NCBI GenBank assembly: GCA_016865035.1
Contig: CP018227.1
Location: forward strand, 1,458,001 to 1,522,000
Source of the DNA: Kordiimonadales bacterium IMCC3096
GTDB taxonomy: Bacteria; Pseudomonadota; Alphaproteobacteria; Minwuiales; Minwuiaceae
DNA length: 64,000 nucleotides
Direction: 5' to 3'
Notes under the pieces: model-generated
What the model was told of the DNA's origin: nothing
Database searches by the model: none
Seen by the model: the letters and a program-made list of their open reading frames with translations, nothing else
Shown here: positions 17,582 through 26,994 of the stretch, in pieces
How the letters are laid out: every line of letters begins with the position of its first letter
Position numbering within the stretch: position 1 is the stretch's first letter
Program-made: the position numbers and the translations under genes

Positions 17582-18772
17582 TCAGCGCCGCGTCGGCAAC
17601 AGCGCCGAAAGCGCGACGGCCAGGATCGCGATGGCGGCCGAGGCAGCGAAACCGGGCCCGAAACGGCCGGTCAGCTCGGCCAGCGCCCCGGCGCCCACGG
17701 GGCCGACAGCCTGACCTGCGGCAAAGATCAGGGTGATGACCGCCAGTGCGCCCGCCGCACGTTCCGGACCGACCTGGTCTCCGGCAGCGGCGGCCATGAT
17801 GGTGGGTACGCTCCAGGCCGAGATGCCGAAACAGACGACGGAGGCAAAGAGTGCCACCTCGCCGAAGCTGCCCGCCACCAGCGCGAAGGCCAGCGCCTGG
17901 GCCAGCGACGAGGCCATCAGCCCGCCGCGCCGCCCGATGCGGTCCGACAGGCCACCGAACAGGGCGCCCGAGAAGATCGAACAGAAGCCGACGATGCTCC
18001 AGACCTGCCCGGCCTGGGCGGCATCCATTCCACGCTCGTCGATCATCGTGGTGACGATGAAGGTCGTGTAGACCATGTAGGTGATGCCATAGCAGGCGTA
18101 GATGATGCCCAGATGCAGCAGCACCAGCCAGCCGCGCCGGGGCGGCGGCGATCCGGCAACCGGTGGCGGGGCGGGTGTGCCATAGGGTTTCAGGCCGATC
18201 AGGGCCGGACGGTCACGCAGGCCGATGAGGCAGGCCAGCAGGGTCACGACGGCGATCAGCGCGAACAGCAGCCAGCCCACCTGCCAGCCCGCAAACCCGG
18301 CGACGGGGAAAAGCGCCGGCACCAGCAGCCCGGAAAGCACGATCCCGATGCCTGCCCCGGCCAGCATGGTACCCGCCGCGCGCCCGCGATGCGATGCCTC
18401 GAACCAGCTCGACGCCAGGCTCATCGCCGGGACATAGGCACCGCCCGCGCCCATTCCGGTCAGCGTGTAGAGCACCAGCAGGGGTTCGAACCGGGTGACC
18501 ATGGCCATGCCGACCATGCCGATGGTCAGGATCAGCAGGCCTGACAGGATCATCACCCGCTGGCCGACCACGCGCACGATGCGCGGCACCCCCAGCACCA
18601 TCAGCAGGTAGCCGACGAAATAGCTGGTACCGAGCAGCCCGCCCTGGGCGTAGTCCAGCCCGACATCGGCGCTGATCCCGGGCAGCAGCATGCCGAACGC
18701 GAAGCGCGCCAGCCCCAGACAGCAGCCCACGACCAGCGCACACAGAACGACGATCACCCACGCGCGATGCAT
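17582..18772 (-). CDS. MFS transporter (YbfB/YjiJ family)
   Basis: 396 residues from the ATG at 18772, with about twelve hydrophobic segments. The N-terminal GCCLGLARFAFGMLLPG and GLLGTSYFVGYLL regions match the YbfB/YjiJ group of major facilitator proteins, whose substrates are mostly unknown. An in-frame extension to 18898 would add a proline/arginine-rich non-membrane stretch that overlaps the divergent hydantoinase gene and is rejected. Inner-membrane location. Divergent from hyuA across a 95-base region, so it could move the hydantoinase substrate. Confidence 0.85.
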   Translation of the reverse strand: MHRAWVIVVLCALVVGCCLGLARFAFGMLLPGISADVGLDYAQGGLLGTSYFVGYLLMVLGVPRIVRVVGQRVMILSGLLILTIGMVGMAMVTRFEPLLVLYTLTGMGAGGAYVPAMSLASSWFEASHRGRAAGTMLAGAGIGIVLSGLLVPALFPVAGFAGWQVGWLLFALIAVVTLLACLIGLRDRPALIGLKPYGTPAPPPVAGSPPPRRGWLVLLHLGIIYACYGITYMVYTTFIVTTMIDERGMDAAQAGQVWSIVGFCSIFSGALFGGLSDRIGRRGGLMASSLAQALAFALVAGSFGEVALFASVVCFGISAWSVPTIMAAAAGDQVGPERAAGALAVITLIFAAGQAVGPVGAGALAELTGRFGPGFAASAAIAILAVALSALLPTRR

Positions 18773-18867
18773 GGCAGCCCCTTGCCGACAGCGAATCCCC
18801 AGTCGGCATCTTCCCATGGTGGCAACTGCTGGCCTACCCTCGCTGTGCACAGGGGGAGGAACTGTCG

Positions 18868-20913
18868 ATGCGGGTCGGGGTCGAGGTCGGAGGAACATTC
18901 ACGGATCTGGTGGCCATCGGCGATGACGGCCGCCTGCAGGTGACCAAGGTCCCCTCCACCCCCGCGCGACCGGACGAAGGCGCGCTGAACGCCATCGACA
19001 GCGCCGGGCTGGACCTGTCGCAGGTCGATGATCTGGTGCATGGCTCCACCGTTGCCACCAATGCGATCCTGGAGCGCAAGGGCGCGCGGGTGCTGATGGT
19101 GGTGACGCAGGGGACACGCGATATCCTGTTCATCCAGCGCCACAACCGCCGCCGCATCTATGACCTGTTCTATGCCAAGCCCGAACCGGTGGTGCAACGC
19201 CGCGACGTGATCGAGGCGCCGGAACGGATCGACGCCACGGGCGCGATCGTCGACGCGCTGGACCTGGAGACCACCATGTCCCGGATCGCGGAACGCCTGG
19301 AAACCGCTGAAGCCGATGGCGACCCCTATGGAGCCGTCGCGATCTGCCTGCTGAACGCCTATGTCGAGCCGACGCATGAGCAGGCCGTGGCCGATGCCGT
19401 GCGCAAGCGGTTCCAGAACCAGAAGGTCACGATCTCCGCCGATGTCTGCCGCGAGTTCCGGGAGTACGAGCGCGCATCGACGACCGCGCTCGCCGCCTAT
19501 GTGCAGCCCGTGATCGACGCCTATCTCGGCCGCTTCGGCGAAGCCCTGAATGCGCGCGGCCATCGGGGCCGGTTCTCCGTCATGCAGTCCAACGGTGGTC
19601 GCCTGCCCGCCGCAGGCATGGCCCGGTCCGCCATAACCGCGCTGTTCTCGGGACCGGCGGCGGGGGTCGTCGGCGCCACCCGCCAGGCACTGCGGTCCGG
19701 GTTCGGCAACATCATCACCTTCGACATGGGCGGCACCTCCACGGATGTCTGCCTGGTCCGGGACGGCCAGCCCGATCTGGCGGCAGCCACGGAGATCGAT
19801 GGCCTGCCCGTGAAGACACCGGTCATCGATATCGCCACGGTGGGCGCAGGCGGCGGCTCCATCGTCTGGATCGATGACGGCGGGCTGCTGCGGGTCGGGC
19901 CTGAGTCGGCGGGCGCCGATCCGGGCCCTGCCTGCTATGGCCGCGACGGCCAGCGTCCGACGATCACGGACTGTCACCTGATCCGCGGTACCATCCGCGC
20001 CGAGACCTTTCTGGGCGGCACCATGCAGCTCGACCGGGCTGCGGCGGAGGCCGTGATCGGCCCCATCGCGACGCAGCTCGGCCTCACTGCAGTGCAGGCA
20101 GCGGATGCGGCAATCCGGGTGGCGGAGGCGAACATCGTCCGCGCGATCCAGCGCATCTCCACCGAACGCGGCCACGATCCGCGCGACTTCGCCCTGCTGC
20201 CCTTCGGTGGTGCCGGACCCATGCTGGCCTGCCGGGTCGCGGAGGATCTGGGCATCCACACCGTGCTGGTCCCCCCCGCAGCAGGCGTGCTGTCGGCCTA
20301 TGGCCTGCTGGCCTCCGACTTCGTGCACTTCGAGAGCCGTACCCATCAGGTGCGGCTGGAGGCCGTGAACGAAGCGGAGATCGGGGAGGTGATCGCCGAG
20401 GTTGGTGCAGCGGCGGCGGCGCACCTGCGCGATCTGGGTCTGGAAGGCGATGTCGGGCTGAAGCGCAGCCTGGACATGCGCTATGTCGGACAGGCCTTCG
20501 AGATACCGGTGGACCTGGGCGATCGCGGACCGGACGAACTGGATACGGACACCATCCGCGCCCTGTTCGAGGCGGCACACCACCGCGTCTTCGAGTTCGA
20601 CAAGGCCGGCGGCTCGGCCATCGAGATCGTGGCCTTCCGGGCCGGGGCCGCTGTTTCGCCGGGTGTCCAGCCGGACCTTTCGGGCGATGCCGCGGCAGCC
20701 CGCATCGCCGACCGGACCTCCTTCTTCGAACGGGACCGGCAGCACGCCGACGCCCCCTGCACCACCCGACCGGGGGAGGGTGTCGGGATCACCGGTCCCG
20801 CGCTGGTGGAAGATGGCACATCCACGATTCTGGTAGCCGACGGCTGGCGCGGCGCGGTGGATTCCGCCCATAATCTGATCCTGCGGCTGGAAGAGGAGAC
20901 GACGGATGCCTGA
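18868..20913 (+). CDS. hyuA: hydantoinase/oxoprolinase family protein, subunit A
   Basis: 681 residues, typical of the ATP-binding A subunit of N-methylhydantoinase, 5-oxoprolinase and acetone carboxylase-type enzymes. The two sugar-kinase-fold phosphate motifs are GVEVGGTFTDLVAI at the start and FDMGGTSTDVCLV near residue 290; also STVATNAILERKGARV and LPFGGAGPM. It should activate an amide/lactam carbonyl by phosphorylation for hydrolysis with the B subunit. GGGGAGGAAC lies upstream of the ATG. The gene overlaps hyuB by eight bases. Substrate (hydantoin, oxoproline or other) is not determined. Confidence 0.9.
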   Translation: MRVGVEVGGTFTDLVAIGDDGRLQVTKVPSTPARPDEGALNAIDSAGLDLSQVDDLVHGSTVATNAILERKGARVLMVVTQGTRDILFIQRHNRRRIYDLFYAKPEPVVQRRDVIEAPERIDATGAIVDALDLETTMSRIAERLETAEADGDPYGAVAICLLNAYVEPTHEQAVADAVRKRFQNQKVTISADVCREFREYERASTTALAAYVQPVIDAYLGRFGEALNARGHRGRFSVMQSNGGRLPAAGMARSAITALFSGPAAGVVGATRQALRSGFGNIITFDMGGTSTDVCLVRDGQPDLAAATEIDGLPVKTPVIDIATVGAGGGSIVWIDDGGLLRVGPESAGADPGPACYGRDGQRPTITDCHLIRGTIRAETFLGGTMQLDRAAAEAVIGPIATQLGLTAVQAADAAIRVAEANIVRAIQRISTERGHDPRDFALLPFGGAGPMLACRVAEDLGIHTVLVPPAAGVLSAYGLLASDFVHFESRTHQVRLEAVNEAEIGEVIAEVGAAAAAHLRDLGLEGDVGLKRSLDMRYVGQAFEIPVDLGDRGPDELDTDTIRALFEAAHHRVFEFDKAGGSAIEIVAFRAGAAVSPGVQPDLSGDAAAARIADRTSFFERDRQHADAPCTTRPGEGVGITGPALVEDGTSTILVADGWRGAVDSAHNLILRLEEETTDA

Positions 20914-22555
20914 TACTGCGCTCAACACTGTCTCGGCGGTCGATCAGGCCATCATTACCCAGGCCCTGATTGCCGCCGCCCACGAAATGGGGGTGAAGCT
21001 GATCCGCTCCGCCCACTCGACCATCGTGCGGGAGGCGGAGGACTGCTCCTCGGCGATCCTGGATGCCAGGGGCAATGTCGTGGCGCAGTCGGAACTGATT
21101 CCGCTGCAGCTTGGCTCCATTGCCCACACCTTTGGCCCCTGCGCGAAGATCACGCCGCCGGAGACGCTGCAGGAAGGCGACTTCTACATCACCAACGACC
21201 CCTACAACGGCGGACAGCACCTGCCGGACGTGTTCCTGTTCTCCCCGATCTTCGTCGCGGGGCGGCTGATCGGGTTCTCCGCCACCGTCGCCCACCACAT
21301 CGATCTGGGGGGCGGCGCACCGGGGCTGAACCCCGACGCCACCGACGTGCACCAGGAAGGCATCATCTTTCCGCCATCGCGCTGGAACCTGGACCGCGAC
21401 TGGCGCAACGACGGCGCGCTGCAGCGCATGGTGCGGGCCAATATCCGCATGCCGGACCACACCATCGGCGATTTCGAGGCGCAGTTCGCCGCCAACCAGA
21501 TCGGCATCGAACGGGTGCGCGACCTCTGTGCCAGGCACGGTACCGACCGGGTGGAGAGTGCCATGACCGGCATGCTCGACTATGCCGAACGGCGGATGCG
21601 CGCGGCACTGGAGGCCGTGCCGGACGGCACCTACCACGGCGAAGACTTCCTGGACGACGACGGACAGGGCAGCGGGCCGCTGCGCATCGCGGCCACCGTG
21701 ACCGTGAAGGGTTCGGACATTGCCGTGGACTTCGACGGCAGCAGCCCGCAGGTGAAGACCAACATCAACAGTCCCTTCGCCTCCACCGTCGGCGCGGCCC
21801 TGTCGGTGATCAAGTCGGCCCTGACCTCCGCTGACCTGCCCTTCAACAGCGGCTGCGCCCGCGCGGTCACGATCACCGCCCCGCACGGGTCGATCCTGAA
21901 TCCAATCTACCCGGCGCCGGTGCGGGCCAGACTGCTGCCCACCTATCGCGTCTTCAACGCGGTGATGAAGGCGCTGGCCCAGGCAGTGCCGGACCGGGTC
22001 ATCGCCAGTGGCTACGACACCACCTATGCCTGCTGCCTCAGCCATCTGGGACCGAAGGGCTACAACATCTACCTGGAGATCTTCGGCGGCGGCTATGGCG
22101 CCGGACCGGCCAATGATGGCTGCAACGCGGTCGACAGCCCGCTGTCGAACTGCGGCAACATCCCGATCGAGGCCCAGGACATGGCCTATCCCTTCTTCCG
22201 GGTCCGCGACTACAGCCTGGTTGCCGGATCAGGCGGCGCAGGGCGCCATCGCGGCGGCCTGGGGTTCCAGCGCATCTACGAGATCACCGCCGACGACGTG
22301 ACCTTCGCCGCCTACGGTGACCGGTTCGACATCGCGCCGGAGGGCCTGTTCGGCGGCGGGCCGGGCGGCAAGGCGGAAGCCTGGATCGAGCGTGACGGCG
22401 AGAAGGTCGAACTGCCGTCCAAGACCAGCATGCCGCTGCTGCGCGGGGACCTGCTGGTGGTCAGAACCGGCGGTGGCGCGGGCTACGGACCGGCGGAGGA
22501 CCGCAGCGCCAGGCACATCGCGCGGGACCTGACCGACGGCTACATTGCGGAATGA
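20906..22555 (+). CDS. hyuB: hydantoinase/oxoprolinase family protein, subunit B
   Basis: 549 residues, the standard length of the B subunit. Recognised stretches are VGVKLIRSAHSTIVREAEDCS-like N-terminus, GDFYITNDPYNGGQHLPD, HHIDLGGGAPG and the C-terminal GGSGGAGRHRGGLG-type and GGGAGYGPAEDR segments. Together with subunit A it forms an ATP-dependent cyclic-amide hydrolase in the cytoplasm. The genes overlap by eight bases, so they are translated together. Nothing else of a hydantoin pathway (carbamoylase, racemase) is adjacent. Confidence 0.9.
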   Translation: MPDTALNTVSAVDQAIITQALIAAAHEMGVKLIRSAHSTIVREAEDCSSAILDARGNVVAQSELIPLQLGSIAHTFGPCAKITPPETLQEGDFYITNDPYNGGQHLPDVFLFSPIFVAGRLIGFSATVAHHIDLGGGAPGLNPDATDVHQEGIIFPPSRWNLDRDWRNDGALQRMVRANIRMPDHTIGDFEAQFAANQIGIERVRDLCARHGTDRVESAMTGMLDYAERRMRAALEAVPDGTYHGEDFLDDDGQGSGPLRIAATVTVKGSDIAVDFDGSSPQVKTNINSPFASTVGAALSVIKSALTSADLPFNSGCARAVTITAPHGSILNPIYPAPVRARLLPTYRVFNAVMKALAQAVPDRVIASGYDTTYACCLSHLGPKGYNIYLEIFGGGYGAGPANDGCNAVDSPLSNCGNIPIEAQDMAYPFFRVRDYSLVAGSGGAGRHRGGLGFQRIYEITADDVTFAAYGDRFDIAPEGLFGGGPGGKAEAWIERDGEKVELPSKTSMPLLRGDLLVVRTGGGAGYGPAEDRSARHIARDLTDGYIAE

Positions 22556-22596
22556 CAGGCCGGTCCATCCATTGATGGTATCGCGTCAGCCCCCGG

Positions 22597-23277
22597 TCAC
22601 TTCTTCGCACCGGTCGGCGTGAGACCCATGTGGAAGAGACGGCGGTCAAGCTTGCCTGTCAGCTGACTGTCATCACCGATGGCCTTGCGCGCATGTGCGA
22701 CGAGTTCCTCGGCGGGGAGAATGCCGCCCAGGAAGGCCTCCGGTTCGTAGTAGATGGCGTTGCGGATCAGCGCATAATGGCGCTGCTTCTGCTGTTCCGA
22801 CAGGCTGTCCCAGAACCTGAGACCGAGACTGAAGCGCGTTGGGGCGAAGCGGCTGCTGAACGGTCCATCGTTCAGCGCGTTCAGGGTGTAGCGTCCGGCA
22901 TCACTCACCCGCCCCGACTTGAGCGCTGCGTAGGCCCGGGCGTTCCAGGCCTCACTGCCGATAGGACGCAGGGCGAGGGACTTCCGGGCGGCCAGTTCGG
23001 CGTCGCGCAGCGCCCGCATCCGAACCATGAACCGCCATTCCGCGCTGCCGGTCTCGATGGCGGTTCCGGCCCTGTGCGTCAGAAGATCCGCGCGCGTGAA
23101 CAGGCGCGACATGGGGACATCGGAGATATCCGGCTCCGTCAGCACCGGCAGGGCCGGTATCGCGCGGGCGGCAAACAGGCCGAACAGAAACACGAACCCG
23201 AGCAGGAACAGCGGCAGGGCGATACGTCTCGCCTGCCGCGCGCCCTTCCCCGTCGCTGATCGTGATGCCCCGGCCAT
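22597..23277 (-). CDS. hypothetical membrane-anchored protein
   Basis: 226 residues from the ATG at 23277. After a basic N-terminus (KGARQARR) comes one hydrophobic segment (LPLFLLGFVFLFGLFA, about residues 20-40), then a periplasmic-type domain rich in charged helices with an alternating Ala/Arg pattern (ELAARKSLALRPIGSEAWNARAYAALKSG) resembling a tetratricopeptide-like solenoid. I do not recognise a family. It lies back to back with the UDP-glucuronate decarboxylase gene, so a role linked to polysaccharide export is possible, but only from position. Confidence 0.65.
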   Translation of the reverse strand: MAGASRSATGKGARQARRIALPLFLLGFVFLFGLFAARAIPALPVLTEPDISDVPMSRLFTRADLLTHRAGTAIETGSAEWRFMVRMRALRDAELAARKSLALRPIGSEAWNARAYAALKSGRVSDAGRYTLNALNDGPFSSRFAPTRFSLGLRFWDSLSEQQKQRHYALIRNAIYYEPEAFLGGILPAEELVAHARKAIGDDSQLTGKLDRRLFHMGLTPTGAKK

Positions 23278-23514
23278 GATGTTCCTCAATCCCCGTCGTG
23301 ATCCGGTCCCGACACCAGGTCCCCGCAGATCGTTCCGCTGTCTGATCACGGCACAAGCCGTCATTCGATGGAACGACCTAGCACACATGAAACGCGAAGG
23401 CAGCACGGCGGAGCGTGAAAAATCTGCACCATTGTGGCGCGCGCCCGAAACTGGCATCAGAAGCGGGCCGGGCCCTCCGGCACCATCTGCAACAACCCTC
23501 GGGGAATCCGATCA

Positions 23515-24489
23515 ATGAGGCTCTATGACAGCCGCAAGCGCATTCTTGTCACCGGCGGCGCCGGATTTGTCGGCTCGCATCTGTGCGATCGCCTGCTGGA
23601 ACAGGGCCACGAGGTGCTGTGTGCGGACAACCTGTTCACCGGCACGAAGCGCAATATCGAACATCTGCACAATCATCCGCGCTTCGAGTTCATGCGCCAT
23701 GACGTGACCTTCCCGCTCTATGTCGAGGTCGACGAGATCTACAATCTCGCCTGCCCGGCCTCACCGGTTCACTACCAGCATGATCCGGTCCAGACGACCA
23801 AGACCTCAGTCCATGGTGCAATCAACATGCTCGGCCTGGCCAAGCGGCTGAACTGCAGGATCCTGCAGGCCTCCACCAGCGAGGTCTATGGCGACCCGCA
23901 GCAGCATCCGCAGACGGAAGACTACTGGGGGCATGTCAATCCGATCGGTGTCCGGTCCTGCTATGACGAGGGCAAGCGCTGCGCGGAAACCCTGTTCTTC
24001 GACTATCACCGCCAGAACGGACTGGCGATCAAGGTGGCGCGGATCTTCAACACCTATGGCCCGCGCATGCACCCGAAGGACGGGCGCGTGGTGTCGAACT
24101 TCATCTGGCAGGCCCTGAACGGCAAGCCCATCACCATCTATGGCGACGGCAGCCAGACCCGGTCGTTCTGCTACGTCGATGACCTGGTGCGGGGGCTGAT
24201 CAGCCTGATGGAGACCGACGACAGCGTCACCGGACCAATCAACATCGGCAACCCGGGCGAGTTCTCGATCCTGGAGCTGGCGGAAAAGGTGATGGGACAG
24301 ATCGGCGGCGAATCGCGCCTCGTGCGCGAGCCCCTGCCGTCAGATGACCCCCTGCAGCGCTGCCCCGACATTACCCGCGCCCGCAACCTGCTGAACTGGG
24401 AACCGACGATCCCGCTCGCCGACGGGCTGGTGCCGACAATCGCCTATTTCCGCGAACTTCTGGCGGAGCATGAGGCGATGGCCGGTTAG
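23515..24489 (+). CDS. UDP-glucuronate decarboxylase / UDP-sugar epimerase-type SDR
   Basis: 324 residues from the ATG at 23515 (GGGGA upstream). An extended short-chain dehydrogenase: GGAGFVGSH at residues 14-22, the catalytic Y150 and K154 in SCYDEGKR, the T/S of [11 protein letters not shown], and [21 protein letters not shown] typical of UDP-xylose synthase (UXS). The [13 protein letters not shown] and [15 protein letters not shown] signatures are specific to UDP-glucuronate decarboxylases, which make UDP-xylose. No N-terminal membrane helix, so cytoplasmic. It probably supplies a pentose for surface polysaccharide. No glycosyltransferases are adjacent. Confidence 0.88.
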   Translation: MRLYDSRKRILVTGGAGFVGSHLCDRLLEQGHEVLCADNLFTGTKRNIEHLHNHPRFEFMRHDVTFPLYVEVDEIYNLACPASPVHYQHDPVQTTKTSVHGAINMLGLAKRLNCRILQASTSEVYGDPQQHPQTEDYWGHVNPIGVRSCYDEGKRCAETLFFDYHRQNGLAIKVARIFNTYGPRMHPKDGRVVSNFIWQALNGKPITIYGDGSQTRSFCYVDDLVRGLISLMETDDSVTGPINIGNPGEFSILELAEKVMGQIGGESRLVREPLPSDDPLQRCPDITRARNLLNWEPTIPLADGLVPTIAYFRELLAEHEAMAG

Positions 24490-24539
24490 ATCCCGGGTAC
24501 CGGAGGGCCGAAGGCGGCACCGGCCGGGCAATGCGACCG

Positions 24540-25682
24540 CTACTGGATGACGATTCGCGGGCCCTTCCGGCCCCCGGAAAGCTGTTCCTCGATCTTCTCC
24601 GCGACCCTGTCGGCGATGCCGCGATAGATCATCGCGTGCGCGCCGTCGGGGTCAACCGACACGATCGGGAGACCGTCGTCCGAGGTCTCACGGATCGACA
24701 TGTGCAGCGGGATCTCGCCGAGGAAGTCGGTACCGAGTTCCGCCGCCGTTTCCCGCGCACCGCCGTGGCCGAAGATCTCCGACCGCTCGCCGCAGCTCGG
24801 GCAGAGGAAGTAGCTCATGTTCTCGATGATGCCGAGCACCGGCACATCCACCTTGCGGAACATCGCCAGGCCCTTGCGCGCGTCGATCAGGGCAATGTCC
24901 TGCGGTGTGGAGACCACCACCGCGCCGGTCAGCGGCACCCGCTGCGCCATGGTCAGCTGCGCGTCACCGGTACCCGGGGGCATGTCGACGATCAGCACGT
25001 CCAGTTCCCCCCAGTTCACGTCCCGCAGCAACTGTTCCAGCGCGCTCATCACCATCGGACCACGCCAGATCATCGGTGTGTCGCCTTCGATCAGGAAGCC
25101 GATGGACATGCAGACGATGCCGTGATTGCCCATCGGGTCGATGGATTTTCCGTCCGGCGAATGCGGCTTGCCCGCCAGACCCATCAGGCGCGGCACGGAC
25201 GGGCCATAGATGTCGGCGTCCAGCAACCCGACCTTCTTGCCCTGTTTCGACAGGGCCACGGCCAGATTGACGGCGGTCGTCGACTTGCCGACCCCGCCCT
25301 TCGCCGATGCCACGGCCACGATGGACTTCACGCCGGGCACGCCCTGCTTCTGCGGCGGCTTCGGACCGGAGGCCTGCTGCGGCCTGGCCCCGCCCTGCAC
25401 CGGACCACCCGCCGGCGCCCCCCTGCCCTGCGGATTGTGGGCGGTGAGGACCGCCGTGACGGACGTGACGCCGGGCAGAGCCATCACCGCCTTCTCGCAG
25501 GCTGCACGCAGCGGCTCCTTGGCCGCGCCCATGGCGGGATCGACCTCGACAGCGAAACCGACATTGCTGCCCTTCACCACCAGACCGCTGATCATGCCCG
25601 CCGAAACCACGTCCTGACCGACGTCCGGATCGACCACACCGGCCAGTGCCTGACGTACCTGCGCCTCGGAAATATCCGCCAT
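24540..25682 (-). CDS. mrp: Mrp/NBP35 family iron-sulfur cluster carrier ATPase
   Basis: 380 residues from the ATG at 25682. N-terminal MIP18/DUF59 domain (residues 1-85, VVDPDVGQDVVSAGMI), a proline/glycine-rich linker (85-118), then the ParA/MinD-like ATPase with deviant Walker A ASAKGGVGKSTT at 126-137, ADIYGPSVPRLMG and DMPPGTGDAQL. The CxxC pair for the bridging cluster is in MSYFLCPSCGE. It binds and hands over Fe-S clusters in the cytoplasm. Convergent with the UXS gene and divergent from hflK, a neighbourhood often seen in alphaproteobacteria. Confidence 0.93.
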   Translation of the reverse strand: MADISEAQVRQALAGVVDPDVGQDVVSAGMISGLVVKGSNVGFAVEVDPAMGAAKEPLRAACEKAVMALPGVTSVTAVLTAHNPQGRGAPAGGPVQGGARPQQASGPKPPQKQGVPGVKSIVAVASAKGGVGKSTTAVNLAVALSKQGKKVGLLDADIYGPSVPRLMGLAGKPHSPDGKSIDPMGNHGIVCMSIGFLIEGDTPMIWRGPMVMSALEQLLRDVNWGELDVLIVDMPPGTGDAQLTMAQRVPLTGAVVVSTPQDIALIDARKGLAMFRKVDVPVLGIIENMSYFLCPSCGERSEIFGHGGARETAAELGTDFLGEIPLHMSIRETSDDGLPIVSVDPDGAHAMIYRGIADRVAEKIEEQLSGGRKGPRIVIQ

Positions 25683-25743
25683 CGTTGAAAAACTCCGCCT
25701 TGTCACCGATATGGCACCAGTGAACACTGTTGTCCTGTCGGGT

Positions 25744-25772
25744 TTGCTCCCGCCGGGCCAACGTCATATAAC
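25744..25772 (+). promoter_or_regulatory. candidate sigma-70-type promoter for hflKC
   Basis: TTGCTC (25744-25749) and TATAAC (25767-25772) are separated by 17 bases, a good housekeeping-type promoter. A transcript from here would have about a 75-base leader containing a small hairpin GCCCCC-GAAA-GGGGC before the hflK ribosome site. Confidence 0.5.
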
Positions 25773-25851
25773 GCGCCTGCGGTGCCCCCGAAAGGGGCGG
25801 GCCGCAGACAGTTTTCCTCGATCCTGTGACACGAGAAGCAAGGGACGGCAG

Positions 25852-26994
25852 ATGCCCTGGAATAATCAAGGCGGCGGAAGCGGCAACGGCGGCGGCGGAT
25901 GGCAAGGCGGCGGTGGAAACCGCGGCCCCTGGGGACAGGGGCCGTCTGGCGGTGGCCAGGGCGGCGGCGGCGGCGGGGCCGGTGGCCCCGGACCGAATAT
26001 CGAGGATCTGATCAAGCAGGGTCAGGACCGCCTGAAACGGTTCACCCCCGGTGGTGGCAGCGGCGGCCGTCTCGGCGTCATCGTGGTTCTGCTGCTCATT
26101 CTCGTGATCTGGCTCGGCAGCGGCTTCTATCGAGTCGATACCTCCCAGCAGGGTGTCGTGCTGCGCTTCGGCGAGTGGGTCGATACCACTGACCCGGGCC
26201 TGAACTATCATCTGCCAGCGCCCATCGAGACGGTGCTGCTGCCCGAAGTCACCCGGGTGCAGCAGCTTGATGTCGGCTTTCAGCGCCTCGGCACCGACCG
26301 CCGTCGCGATCTGAAGGACGAAAGCCTGATGCTCACCGGCGACGAGAACATCGTCGACATCGACTTCACGGTGATCTGGCTGATCGGTGATGCGGGCAAG
26401 TTCCTGTTCAACATCGAAGCGCCGGAGGCGACGCTGAAGGCCGTGGCCGAGAGCGTGATGCGTGAAGTCATCGGTCGCCGCCCGATCCAGGATGTGCTGA
26501 CGGCACAGAAGCTGGAGATCGAGCAGACGGTCCAGGAGACGATCCAGCAGACGCTGGACGAGTATGGTGCAGGTATCCAGATCAGCGAAGTGAAGCTGCA
26601 GACGGTTGACCCGCCGGCGGAGGTCATCGACTCCTTCCGCGACGTGCAGGCGGCAAAGGCCGACCGCGCGCGGAAGATCAACGAGGCGCAGGGCTTCGCC
26701 AATTCCATCATTCCGGAAGCCCGTGGTCAGGCGGCCAAGGTTCTTGAAGAGGCCCAGGCCTACAAGGAACAGAAGATCGCCGAAGCCGAGGGTGAGGCAT
26801 CCCGCTACAGCGCCATCGTCAACGAATGGCGCACGTCGAAGGAAGTCACCAGCCGCCGTCTCTATCTGGAGACGATGGAAGAGGTCATGCGTGACATGAA
26901 CAAGATCATCATCGAGCAGGGCGAGGAAGGCTCGGGCGTCGTGCCCTACCTGCCGCTCAACGAACTCAACAACAAGAGCCGGGGGACAAACTGA
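25852..26994 (+). CDS. hflK: FtsH protease activity modulator HflK
   Basis: 380 residues from the ATG at 25852 with AGGGA eight bases upstream. A glycine-rich, disordered cytoplasmic tail (residues 1-45) precedes a transmembrane helix (LGVIVVLLLILVIWLGSGFY, about 76-95) and a band-7/SPFH domain (VDTSQQGVVLRFGEWVDTTDPGLNYHLP), then a long helical region with EAQGFANSIIPEARGQAAK. HflK and HflC form the large periplasmic cage around the FtsH membrane protease. The stop overlaps the hflC start (TGATG). Confidence 0.95.
   Translation: MPWNNQGGGSGNGGGGWQGGGGNRGPWGQGPSGGGQGGGGGGAGGPGPNIEDLIKQGQDRLKRFTPGGGSGGRLGVIVVLLLILVIWLGSGFYRVDTSQQGVVLRFGEWVDTTDPGLNYHLPAPIETVLLPEVTRVQQLDVGFQRLGTDRRRDLKDESLMLTGDENIVDIDFTVIWLIGDAGKFLFNIEAPEATLKAVAESVMREVIGRRPIQDVLTAQKLEIEQTVQETIQQTLDEYGAGIQISEVKLQTVDPPAEVIDSFRDVQAAKADRARKINEAQGFANSIIPEARGQAAKVLEEAQAYKEQKIAEAEGEASRYSAIVNEWRTSKEVTSRRLYLETMEEVMRDMNKIIIEQGEEGSGVVPYLPLNELNNKSRGTN

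Noticed and set aside
18754-20928. A 724-residue minus-strand frame
   Set aside because: Antisense to hyuA, which is complete with both kinase-fold motifs. High GC leaves antisense frames open.
22597-23277. A polysaccharide export or O-antigen-type function for the hypothetical membrane protein
   Set aside because: Only its position beside the UXS gene supports this; no family motif is visible, so it is listed as hypothetical.
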